DNA from: an uncultured Gardnerella sp.
GTDB taxonomy: Bacteria > Actinomycetota > Actinomycetes > Actinomycetales > Bifidobacteriaceae
Assembly: GCA_947289115.1 (NCBI GenBank)
Contig: CAMYPG010000009.1
Span: 1-48,819, forward strand
Length of the DNA stretch: 48,819 nucleotides
Reading direction: 5' to 3'
The notes beneath the pieces are model-generated. The model saw only the letters and a program-made list of their open reading frames with translations. It ran no database searches and was not told where the DNA came from. The translations under genes were made by a program, and so were the position numbers. Of the stretch, positions 33,717 to 41,536 are shown one piece after another; within the stretch, counting starts at the first letter, position 1; the number at the start of each line of letters is the position of its first letter.

Positions 33717-35792
33717 ATGGTTGGAATGATTGTGAAAGAAGACATTGAGCGCGTGCGCGCTGCGGCAGATTTGTATGACATTGTGTCTGCAACAGTGACG
33801 CTTAAGCCTTCCGGAACTGGCACTTTTGTAGGTCTTTGCCCATTCCACGATGAAAAAACGCCAAGTTTTAGTGTGCGACCAAGCTTGGGAGTATGGCACT
33901 GTTTCGGTTGCGGCGCTGGCGGCGATGTATTTAAGTACGTTGAGCAAAAAGAGAATATTGATTTTCGTGAAGCGGTCGAGTTTTTAGCAGATCGTTATCA
34001 CATTGAGATGCATTATAAGCAGGAGCAAAATAATGATTCTCAAGCGCGCGGTTCTAAGCGAGCCAGGCTTTTAGAAGCAAATGAAGAAGCGCAAAAGTTT
34101 TTCGTTTCAAATCTCGGCACTAAAGAGGCAGCTCCTGCGCGCGAATTACTTGCAGGGCGAAACTTTACTCCGCAACAAAGTGCGCGTTTTTCTTGTGGTT
34201 ACGCGCCTAAAGGCTGGGATAATTTAGTTAGATATTTGGCAAATAAAGGTTTTACGCGTCAAGAACTTCTTGATGCTGGTCTCGCTAGACTCGGTCAGCG
34301 CGGAATATATGACTATTTCCGCGGTCGCTTAACTTGGCCTATTCGCGACTCGACTGGTCGAACTCTTGGCTTTGGTGCAAGAAAGCTTTATGACGACGAC
34401 TCCATTAGCGCAAAATATATTAACACTCCCGATACTGCACTGTATCGAAAAACGCAAGTTTTGTACGGAATTGACTTAGCTAAAGCAAATATTGTAAAAA
34501 AGCGTCAAGTTGTAATTGTCGAAGGCTACACGGACGTTATGGCATGCCATTTAGCTGGTATTGATACTGCAGTTGCAACTTGCGGAACTGCGTTTGGCGT
34601 TGAGCATGCAAAAATTGTGCGCCGCCTTATTGCAGACGATTCTTTGGGTGCAATTCAGCTTGTTGGTCCGCTGAAGGTAGATGGACAGTCTGTAAGTTCG
34701 CGTATCGTTTTTACTTTCGACGGTGATGCTGCAGGTCAAAAGGCTGCGCTACACGCTTTTGGTTTGGATTCTGCGTTTTTGACGCAAACTTTTGTTGCTG
34801 TAGCAGACAATAATCTCGATCCTTGCGATTTGCGTATTCAGCGCGGTGATGAGGCTGTGCGTTCGCTTGTTGCACATGCAAGTCCGCTATACGATTTCGT
34901 TATTGACACAGTAATTAATCGTTTTGAGACTTCGTACACTACTGGTCAAATGGGCGCTATAAAGGCTGTCGCTCCTCTTATTGCGCAAATTCGAGACCGT
35001 TCGCTGCTTGACTTGTATATGCGCAAAGCCGTGCGCTCAATTGGCGTTGATTTAGCTGTTATGCGCAATGAAGTTGAGTCTGCGCGTAGACGTTTGAAAG
35101 TGCGTGACGACGATGCTTATGCGCAAAAGCATAACGTTATTCCGCCTTTTGGTCAGCAAATTCATGACGATCGTAATGCAGGTTTTAAAGCTTCGCGCAT
35201 GGAAATTATTAAAAGTTCTGCTAAAAATCAGCATTATTATCGTGTGGATGATGCTGTATTTATGTGCGAACAACAATTTATGGCGTTACTTTTGCAAGTT
35301 CCGCTTGCTTTTGATGAGAAATTGTTTGCGCAATTGACTTTGAATAATTTTATTACACCAGTATTTCGTACGCTGTTTCAGGCATTTGTAGCTGCAGGTG
35401 GATTGCCGGTTGGCAATGTTTCGCAAGGATTGTGGCTGCACATGATGACAAAAGCTGCAGGTCCTTTGCTTGAATCCGTTATTACAGAACTTTCTGTAAT
35501 GCCGTTGCCGCTTCCTTCTCCTGCAGATACATTGGAAGATACCGGCAATCGACAAAATCAGCAAGTTTCGAACGGATCTCCTTCAGATTTTTTGCGGAAA
35601 GCTACGAGTGCAGAAAGTAAGTATGCAAACGAGCTGCTTATTCGCCTTCTTGATATCGGTTATATGCGTAGAATCGGTGCTGCTAGAGTGCGTATGGCGA
35701 AACTCAAGGATGGTCAGGAAAAGCTTGAGCTTCTAGGAAAAATTACTTCAATGGAAGCTGCTCGCAAAAACTTACAATCGCAAATCATGTAG
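33717..35792 (+). CDS. dnaG: DNA primase
   Basis: Synthesises RNA primers at the replication fork. The CHC2 zinc-binding domain has C41, H44, C62 and C65 (CPFH and HCFGCGAGGD). The Toprim core has E269 in VEGYTDVMA and the DGD triad D335-G336-D337. A short insertion (about 305-330, LVGPLKVDGQSV) lies between these Toprim motifs. The C-terminal helicase-binding part is divergent. The start is uncertain: 33717 gives 691 residues and matches where family proteins begin; ATG 33726 is also possible, and the frame is open back to 33636 into the dgt end. Confidence 0.93.
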   Translation: MVGMIVKEDIERVRAAADLYDIVSATVTLKPSGTGTFVGLCPFHDEKTPSFSVRPSLGVWHCFGCGAGGDVFKYVEQKENIDFREAVEFLADRYHIEMHYKQEQNNDSQARGSKRARLLEANEEAQKFFVSNLGTKEAAPARELLAGRNFTPQQSARFSCGYAPKGWDNLVRYLANKGFTRQELLDAGLARLGQRGIYDYFRGRLTWPIRDSTGRTLGFGARKLYDDDSISAKYINTPDTALYRKTQVLYGIDLAKANIVKKRQVVIVEGYTDVMACHLAGIDTAVATCGTAFGVEHAKIVRRLIADDSLGAIQLVGPLKVDGQSVSSRIVFTFDGDAAGQKAALHAFGLDSAFLTQTFVAVADNNLDPCDLRIQRGDEAVRSLVAHASPLYDFVIDTVINRFETSYTTGQMGAIKAVAPLIAQIRDRSLLDLYMRKAVRSIGVDLAVMRNEVESARRRLKVRDDDAYAQKHNVIPPFGQQIHDDRNAGFKASRMEIIKSSAKNQHYYRVDDAVFMCEQQFMALLLQVPLAFDEKLFAQLTLNNFITPVFRTLFQAFVAAGGLPVGNVSQGLWLHMMTKAAGPLLESVITELSVMPLPLPSPADTLEDTGNRQNQQVSNGSPSDFLRKATSAESKYANELLIRLLDIGYMRRIGAARVRMAKLKDGQEKLELLGKITSMEAARKNLQSQIM

Positions 35793-35831
35793 CCTTTCAT
35801 GCAATCTTTTGTACAAAACTGTACTAACAAA

Positions 35832-35871
35832 CAAAAGACCACGTAATCTAGTGTGATTACGTAGCCTTTTG
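35832..35871. terminator. Bidirectional terminator between dnaG and the acetolactate synthase-like gene
   Basis: Inner stem ACGTAATC/GATTACGT (35841-35848 with 35855-35862), with outer pairing CAAAAG/CTTTTG (35832-35837 with 35866-35871). It sits between two convergent stop codons and gives U-rich tails in either direction. Confidence 0.7.
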
Positions 35872-35892
35872 TCTGCAAAAATTTATTGAAAC

Positions 35893-37644
35893 TCAGTTAC
35901 TAAAGTCAATATCGCCGAGCTTTTCAATAAGCTTCATATTCTCGCTGTAATCGACTGGGCAAGAAATCACATCGACACCGTTTTCCTGATCCAGCGCTTC
36001 ACGCAACATGTTGTACAAATCCTCCGGCTTTTTAACAGCATGACCGCGCGCGCCAAAGCTTTCAGCCAGTTTTGGCACATCCGGATTATGGAAATCAACG
36101 TATTCGTGCTCGCCTGCATGAAGCTCCATCTTCCACTTAATTAAGCCATAAGCGTTATCTTCCCAAACAAGAACTACCATTCGGCTGCCAACGCGCACTG
36201 CAGTTTCAATTTCCTGCACGTTCATCATAAAGCTTCCGTCGCCCATCACAGCCAAAACCGGTTTCGCGTTCATTTTGCCGGAATTATCTCGAATAAACGA
36301 AGCTCCAACAGCGCCCGGAAGTGTCCAAGCCATAGTAGAAAGGCTGTTGTCGATTATGCAAGTATTCGGGTGCATAGTTGGGTACAAGCGAGCCATCCAC
36401 ATTTTCAAAGCGCCCGTATCTACAAGCACCTTCGTTCCTTCAGGAACAGCGCGGCGAATATCGTAAACTACGCGCTGAGGTTTCATTGGCATACTTTCGT
36501 CGTTTTCGCAAGAATGTAATTCTTCCGTAAGAAGTTGTCGAATACGAGGGTGACTTACGTCGAAAGTAATTTTGCGATCCTTTAATACCGAAGTAAGAGT
36601 TTTAAGCGTTTGGCCAATATTCGCCATAATGTTCAGCGCAGTAGGGTAGTGCGCGTCGGTATCTTCCACAAAAGTATTGATGTGAATAATAGTTTTATCA
36701 ATATTCGGGTTGATTTTCTTAGGATCAAATTGTTGAATTGAAAAACCTACGGCAATAATCAAATCAGCCGTGTCAAAAGCGAAGTTTTCGTAGTCGCGAT
36801 GCATAAATCCAACGACTCCAAGCGCATTCGGATGATTATCTGGGAAAACGCCTTTTCCTTCAAAAGTAGTTGCGACCGGCACGTTAAGCTGCTCGGCAAA
36901 CGCAAGAAGCTGATTTTCTGCGTGAGATCGCGCAACACCATTTCCAGCTAAAATAATAGGCTGCTTTGCTTTACTAATAATTTGAGCAGCTTCTTCAATA
37001 GTGTCGGGCGCTGGCATAATATGCAGAGGATGAGGAAGTGGAAGAGGTTTTGCGTCGTCAGGTGCTGGCATTTCGCTAATATCTTCCGGAATAACAAGGC
37101 ACGTGGCTCCCGGACGGTTGCGACCGGCAATAGAGAAAGCTTTTCTGACCATTTCCGGCGCAGATTCTGGAGCAAGCATCATAGAAGACCATTGCGTAAT
37201 CGGTTGGAAGAGCGCAACCAAATCAATAATTTGGTGAGATTCCTTATAAAGCCTAGAAACATTACCTTGTGCGCAAATCGCTACAAGCGGTGTAGTGCTT
37301 GCGTTTGCTTGAGCTACAGGAAGCGTTAAATTCAATGCGCCAGGACCTAGAGTTGCCAAGCATACGCCCGGTTTTCCAGTAATATGAGCGTATGTTGCTG
37401 CCATAAAACCGGCACCCTGCTCGTGGCGAGTAAGCACAAAACGAATGCGTCCATCGCGCTCAATTGCTTCAAGAAGCGGAATATTTTCCTCACCTGGAAT
37501 ACCGAATACTGCTTCAACGCCTTCGTTTACCAAGCATTCAACAACTAAATCTGCAGTATTGCGCTTGTGGTTTTCACGAAGATGCTTTTGACGAGCAAGT
37601 TTTTGTTCAAGCTTCTGATCTTCTGTTTTGTTTATTTCTGCCAT
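35893..37644 (-). CDS. Thiamine-diphosphate enzyme, acetolactate synthase (catabolic type) likely
   Basis: Three-domain ThDP enzyme of the acetolactate synthase/pyruvate oxidase family. The catalytic glutamate E75 is in TRHEQGAGFMA, and the ThDP motif begins G468-D469-G470 and ends in WEDNAYG. The N-terminus AELVVECLVNEGVEAVFGIPG-like text resembles AlsS, the pH-linked enzyme making acetolactate for acetoin. No small regulatory subunit gene is next to it, which also fits AlsS. Substrate is inferred: pyruvate oxidase or another decarboxylase cannot be excluded. 583 residues. It is divergent from the permease at 37900. Confidence 0.78.
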   Translation of the reverse strand: MAEINKTEDQKLEQKLARQKHLRENHKRNTADLVVECLVNEGVEAVFGIPGEENIPLLEAIERDGRIRFVLTRHEQGAGFMAATYAHITGKPGVCLATLGPGALNLTLPVAQANASTTPLVAICAQGNVSRLYKESHQIIDLVALFQPITQWSSMMLAPESAPEMVRKAFSIAGRNRPGATCLVIPEDISEMPAPDDAKPLPLPHPLHIMPAPDTIEEAAQIISKAKQPIILAGNGVARSHAENQLLAFAEQLNVPVATTFEGKGVFPDNHPNALGVVGFMHRDYENFAFDTADLIIAVGFSIQQFDPKKINPNIDKTIIHINTFVEDTDAHYPTALNIMANIGQTLKTLTSVLKDRKITFDVSHPRIRQLLTEELHSCENDESMPMKPQRVVYDIRRAVPEGTKVLVDTGALKMWMARLYPTMHPNTCIIDNSLSTMAWTLPGAVGASFIRDNSGKMNAKPVLAVMGDGSFMMNVQEIETAVRVGSRMVVLVWEDNAYGLIKWKMELHAGEHEYVDFHNPDVPKLAESFGARGHAVKKPEDLYNMLREALDQENGVDVISCPVDYSENMKLIEKLGDIDFSN

Positions 37645-37899
37645 AATTCGCTTCTTGTGTAGACAACAAATTCTTTGTTTTAATATGATATACGCAATCT
37701 TGTCTTTAAACGCAATTTTTGCGATGCGCGTGTCATAAAAAAGGGCGGAATTTTGTGTTAGCTACTTTAGGCTAAATCACGCTATTAATAGTTGCTAATT
37801 TATTGTTATTGCAACGATTTTGTCGGGAATTTAACCTGATTGTAGGACTGGGTTTCTAGTACAATAGAACCATTGTGTCTATTGCGTTACGGAGGAATG

Positions 37900-39093
37900 A
37901 TGAAGCGCTGGCTGTTGAATCTGGTCAAGTGTGAAACCATTCTTATTGTTGCCGCAATTTTAGCGGTTATTTCTTGTTTTTTTGTACCTCCAGATCCGCA
38001 ATATTTGAGTTATATTCATGTCAACACTATTTCGCAATTAGTGTGTCTTATGATGGTTGTGTGCGGATTCCAGCGCATTGGTGTGTTTCGATCTATTGGT
38101 GCGCGTTTGCTAAGGCATGTGCGCACTGAGCGCGGCTTGGTGCTCGTGCTTATGTCGTTAACATTCTTTTCAGCAATGTGGATTACGAACGACGTTGCTT
38201 TGGTTACTTTTGTGCCTTTTGCACTATCTGTGCTCGTAATGGCGAATGCTGAAAAGCAGTCAATTCTTGTAATTACGCTTATGACCATTGGTGCCAATGT
38301 TGGAAGTATGCTCACTCCTATTGGCAATGCTCACAATCTGTATTTAAAGGCGTTGACTCATATGTCTACGCAAGATTTTTTGAAGATTATGGCTCCTTAT
38401 ACGATTACAGCAGCACTGTTGATGATCGTATTTGCATTCGTATTCTTTAAGTCGCGCACAGTTGACCAGTTTGCAGGTTTGCATGGTGACGATATTGAAC
38501 AAAGCGTGTTGGCTCCTTCGCATGGTCATCCGCAGCCTGATGAAATTCGTGTTATGGGTTACGGCATGAATTTTACTCGCTGGCGTGTTGCTGTTTATAG
38601 TTTGCTGTTTGTCGTTTGCTTGTGTGGTGTTAGTGGATGGATTCCTGACTGGATTATGGTGCTTATTATGGTTGCAGCTTTTCTTGTTTGCGACCGCCAC
38701 GTATTCCGTGTTTTAGATTGGGCTTTGCCACTCACGTTTATTATGTTCTTTGTTTTTATTGGCAATATGCGCCGAGTTTCTGGATTTAGCGATCTTGCGC
38801 AAATGTGGGTTGGTGCGCATCCGATGGAAGTTTCTATTGCTTCAAGCCAATTTATTAGTAATGTACCAACGACAATTCTGCTTTCTGGATTCTGTGATCA
38901 GTGGAAGCTTCTTATTATTGGCACGAATCTTGGTGGAATGGGTACTTTGATTGCTTCTATGGCTTCGCTTATTTCTTATAAGGGAATTACGCACCAGTAT
39001 TCGCATTACCGTGGGCGTTATTTGCTCACGTATACTATTGTCAATGTGTTCTTTCTTGCAGTGTTGATGTCACTTGCGTGGATTATTGAATAA
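37900..39093 (+). CDS. SLC13/ArsB-type anion permease
   Basis: Integral membrane protein with about ten TM helices and the family pattern of the ArsB/NhaD/CitM ion-transporter superfamily. WITNDVALVTFVPFAL carries the conserved N-D pair, and GANVGSMLTPIGNAHNLYL is the first hairpin motif. The second-half counterpart is SQFISNVPTTILLSGF with GTNLGGMGTLIASMASLISYK. Citrate, another carboxylate or arsenite are possible substrates. The second of two adjacent ATGs (37900) has ideal spacing from GGAGG; 397 residues. A TACAAT (37860-37865) lies upstream. Confidence 0.85.
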   Translation: MKRWLLNLVKCETILIVAAILAVISCFFVPPDPQYLSYIHVNTISQLVCLMMVVCGFQRIGVFRSIGARLLRHVRTERGLVLVLMSLTFFSAMWITNDVALVTFVPFALSVLVMANAEKQSILVITLMTIGANVGSMLTPIGNAHNLYLKALTHMSTQDFLKIMAPYTITAALLMIVFAFVFFKSRTVDQFAGLHGDDIEQSVLAPSHGHPQPDEIRVMGYGMNFTRWRVAVYSLLFVVCLCGVSGWIPDWIMVLIMVAAFLVCDRHVFRVLDWALPLTFIMFFVFIGNMRRVSGFSDLAQMWVGAHPMEVSIASSQFISNVPTTILLSGFCDQWKLLIIGTNLGGMGTLIASMASLISYKGITHQYSHYRGRYLLTYTIVNVFFLAVLMSLAWIIE

Positions 39094-39151
39094 CAATTTT
39101 TATATAAACGTTTGATATTTATAATTTTATGGCGCGTTGATAACAGTTTTT

Positions 39152-39160
39152 TGGTATAAT
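39152..39160 (+). promoter_or_regulatory. Extended -10 promoter of the tRNA-Arg gene
   Basis: TGGTATAAT is a perfect extended -10 (TGnTATAAT), 13 bp before the tRNA. No -35 at standard spacing. Confidence 0.6.
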
Positions 39161-39172
39161 AACCATTTGTTT

Positions 39173-39245
39173 GCCTCTGTAGCTCAAAGGATAGAGCAAC
39201 GGCCTTCTAATCCGTTGGTTGCGCGTTCGAGTCGCGTCGGGGGCA
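39173..39245 (+). tRNA. tRNA-Arg (anticodon TCT)
   Basis: Cloverleaf of 73 nt: acceptor GCCTCTG pairs with CGGGGGC (39238-39244) and the discriminator is A. The D stem is GCTC/GAGC. The anticodon loop CTTCTAA gives TCT, which reads AGA/AGG. T arm GCGCG-TTCGAGT-CGCGT. CCA is not encoded (ACG follows). Confidence 0.95.
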
Positions 39246-39250
39246 CGATG

Positions 39251-39288
39251 AAATCTTGAAATAGCATAGTGCATTTCAAGATTTTTCA
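39251..39288 (+). terminator. Terminator after tRNA-Arg
   Basis: Perfect 12-bp stem AAATCTTGAAAT/ATTTCAAGATTT (39251-39262 with 39273-39284), with T-run continuing to 39286. Confidence 0.8.
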
Positions 39289-39293
39289 GAGTG

Positions 39294-39348
39294 CCTAGCT
39301 TGCTTATGGTTGAAAGCACTGTGTGCTTTCAACCATAAGCAAGCTAGG
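39294..39348. repeat. 26-bp perfect inverted repeat with 3-nt loop
   Basis: Arms 39294-39319 and 39323-39348 are exact complements, beginning CCTAGCTTGC and ending GAAAGCAC at the loop. It lies between the convergent tRNA and zur units. There is no T-run on either side, so it is not an ordinary intrinsic terminator. Confidence 0.85.
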
Positions 39349-39349
39349 T

Positions 39350-39376
39350 CTGTACACGTCTTTAAGACGCGTACAG
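39350..39376 (-). terminator. Hairpin directly after the zur stop codon
   Basis: 11-bp stem with one mismatch (CTGTACACGTC with GACGCGTACAG), loop TTTAA, starting one base beyond the stop. Probably ends the purE-purK-zur transcript together with the palindrome at 39294-39348. Confidence 0.55.
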
Positions 39377-39377
39377 G

Positions 39378-39782
39378 TTACTTATCTTCTTCGCGGCAGC
39401 TTTCGCATAAGCCAAATACTTCTAGCGTATGATCCACCACAGTGTACCCGTGAGATTCAGCTACTTTATGAATCCATCCTTCGTCGTCAGGCGGCTCAAT
39501 GTCGACGGTTTTTCCGCAACGTTCGCACACTAAATGATGGTGATGAGTATTTTCATCGCAAATACGGAATAATTGCTGTCCATTAAAGCGCACGGTATCT
39601 ACTTCGCCGCTTTGAGTTAAAGAATTAAGTTGACGATACACTGTTGCTAAGCCAATAATCTCCCCGTCTTTGGCGAGTATTCGGTGCAAATCTTGTGCAG
39701 AAACAAAATTACGAGACTCGCGTAAGTAGGAGAGTACTATTTCTTTTTGTTTTGTATGTCTACGCATAGGCTCACTAGACAT
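39378..39782 (-). CDS. zur: Fur-family transcriptional regulator, Zur-like
   Basis: Metal-sensing repressor with a winged-helix N-terminal half (RHTKQKEIVLSYLRES and LATVYRQLNSL as recognition helix). The C-terminal half has the four-histidine stretch THHHHLVCERCG, with structural zinc cysteines C86/C89 and C126/C129. The HHHH-L-C-x-x-C layout and the ending HTLEVFGLCESC resemble actinobacterial Zur more than Fur or PerR. 134 residues. It is the last gene of a purE-purK-zur unit (20 bp after purK). Iron or peroxide sensing cannot be excluded. Confidence 0.85.
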   Translation of the reverse strand: MSSEPMRRHTKQKEIVLSYLRESRNFVSAQDLHRILAKDGEIIGLATVYRQLNSLTQSGEVDTVRFNGQQLFRICDENTHHHHLVCERCGKTVDIEPPDDEGWIHKVAESHGYTVVDHTLEVFGLCESCREEDK

Positions 39783-39802
39783 TTCGCATCCTTTCGTCGT
39801 TT

Positions 39803-40975
39803 TTAGTCTAGCTCGTCGTCCCAGCAGCCTGTTGCATCTAATGCTGCAGCAGCGTCAACAGGATTATCGCATAGCACAGTAATATGACCCATTTTGCGAT
39901 TCTTACGAACTTCAGCTTTTCCATAATCATGTATATGCCATTCTGGATGTTCCAAAATCAGCGAACGTGTAGGAGCCACATGTTGCCCAAGAACATTTAC
40001 CATAACAGCAGGGGAAAGTAGCTTAGGCTTCTTTAAAGGCCAACCAACAATACCGCGAATATGTGCTTCAAATTGATCCATATCGCAAGCTTCAATCGTA
40101 TAATGCCCGGAATTGTGAGGGCGAGGAGCAAGTTCGTTTACTACTACGCGATTATCTTTAGTGATGAAAAGCTCGATTCCTAATGTTCCTGCTAGTTCGA
40201 ATCCTTTAGCTAAGCGCAAAGCTAATTCGTGAGCTGTTTTTTCAACTTCAGGATCAACTACTGCAGGAGCTAAAGTCATGTGCAAAATACTATTGTGATG
40301 CACGTTTTTTACTAGAGGATAAGTTACGAAATCCTTACCATTTCCAGAAACCAAGATTGATGCTTCAAAAGCAAAATCGACGAAACCCTCGAGAATTGAA
40401 GGAGGGAATTTTCCTCCGCGATCCGAGCGATGGTGAATGTTAGCAACGTCTTCTTCTGTGCGCAAAACATCTTGACCATGACCGTCGTAGCCGCCGCGAC
40501 GAGTTTTAAGAATTGCTGGCAAGCCTATTTCGTCAATAGCAGCATCTAAGTCGTCCAAATTATTTACTTCACGCCACGGAGCTGTTTCGATTTTATGACT
40601 ATTAATGAACGTTTTTTCACTGACGCGATCTTGAGTTACGCGTAACAGGTCAGTTCCTTGTGGGATTGCGGTTAAATGACGAACTTTATCAAGTGCGTCT
40701 GCGTTAACATTTTCAAATTCGTAGGTTAATACATCGCAACGTTCAGCAAGCTCACGCAAGCCTTCAGGATCGTCGTAATTAGCTTCAACCTGCAAATCTG
40801 CTACTTGGAACACAGGGCAGTCAAGCGTAGGGTCAAGAACACCAATACGAAAACCCATATGGCGAGCTGCAATAGCCATCATGCGCCCTAACTGGCCGCC
40901 GCCAATAATTCCAATAGTGGATCCTGGCATTAAACGTTCAACAGCGCCATTAGTTACTTCAGATAAGGTTGGCAT
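39803..40975 (-). CDS. purK: N5-carboxyaminoimidazole ribonucleotide synthase
   Basis: ATP-grasp enzyme carboxylating AIR in purine synthesis. The N-terminal nucleotide-binding loop is IGIIGGGQLGRMMA, and the ATP-grasp core has LKTRRGGYDGHGQ. The substrate end is ELAPRPHNSGHYTIEAC. 390 residues. GAGGA five bases before the ATG at 40975 supports this start, which overlaps the purE end by 17 bp. Confidence 0.95.
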   Translation of the reverse strand: MPTLSEVTNGAVERLMPGSTIGIIGGGQLGRMMAIAARHMGFRIGVLDPTLDCPVFQVADLQVEANYDDPEGLRELAERCDVLTYEFENVNADALDKVRHLTAIPQGTDLLRVTQDRVSEKTFINSHKIETAPWREVNNLDDLDAAIDEIGLPAILKTRRGGYDGHGQDVLRTEEDVANIHHRSDRGGKFPPSILEGFVDFAFEASILVSGNGKDFVTYPLVKNVHHNSILHMTLAPAVVDPEVEKTAHELALRLAKGFELAGTLGIELFITKDNRVVVNELAPRPHNSGHYTIEACDMDQFEAHIRGIVGWPLKKPKLLSPAVMVNVLGQHVAPTRSLILEHPEWHIHDYGKAEVRKNRKMGHITVLCDNPVDAAAALDATGCWDDELD

Positions 40976-41456
40976 TTGATTCCTCGACTTTTTCTTTTAG
41001 CTCATTGCGATATTCTGCTAGTTCTTTAGCAAGACGATTATCAGTTGTACTTAGAATACTTACAGCAAGCAATCCAGCATTTGTCGCACCAGAGTTTCCA
41101 ACTGCAGTAGTTGCAACAGGAATACCTCCTGGCATTTGTACTATTGAAAGCAATGAATCCCAGCCTGATAGCGCATGCGAGCGTACTGGCACTCCAATAA
41201 CAGGAAGCGTGGTTTGTGCCGCAATCATGCCAGGCAAGTGGGCGGCTCCGCCGGCTCCAGCAATAATAATGTGGAAACCGTTTGAGCGAGCATTATGCGC
41301 AAAATCTGCCATTAATTCCGGTGTACGATGTGCGGAAATAACTCGTTTCATATACGGAACTTGGAATTTATCTAGAATTTCACAAGCATGACGCATGGTT
41401 TCCCAATCACTTGAGGATCCCATTACGACAGCGACGGTTGGCTTTACTTCTGACAC
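40959..41456 (-). CDS. purE: N5-carboxyaminoimidazole ribonucleotide mutase
   Basis: Converts N5-CAIR to CAIR; works with PurK. Family motifs: MGSSSDWETM at the N-terminus, the ISAHRTPE loop with catalytic histidine, and GAGGAAHLPGMIA. 165 residues. Start is GTG at 41456 with GGGAGG seven bases upstream. No purine riboswitch is recognisable in the 80-bp gap above it. Confidence 0.95.
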   Translation of the reverse strand: MSEVKPTVAVVMGSSSDWETMRHACEILDKFQVPYMKRVISAHRTPELMADFAHNARSNGFHIIIAGAGGAAHLPGMIAAQTTLPVIGVPVRSHALSGWDSLLSIVQMPGGIPVATTAVGNSGATNAGLLAVSILSTTDNRLAKELAEYRNELKEKVEESNANLI

Positions 41457-41536
41457 GATGAACCTCCCTGACGTGCACTTGTTACTTTACGCAACACTAG
41501 GGAGAACTCGCCGAAGTTTATCTAAAACTTAACAAA

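Noticed and set aside
39119..39319. Small open frame on the minus strand containing DATRTRNQRIRRPLLYPLS
   Set aside because: It is the translated complement of the tRNA-Arg gene, a known annotation artefact.
39173..39348. tRNA-Arg 3' end as a phage/island attachment site
   Set aside because: No direct repeat of the tRNA 3' end and no integrase are seen in the window.
41457..41536. Purine riboswitch upstream of purE
   Set aside because: Only 80 bp, with no three-way junction or conserved loop pairs visible.
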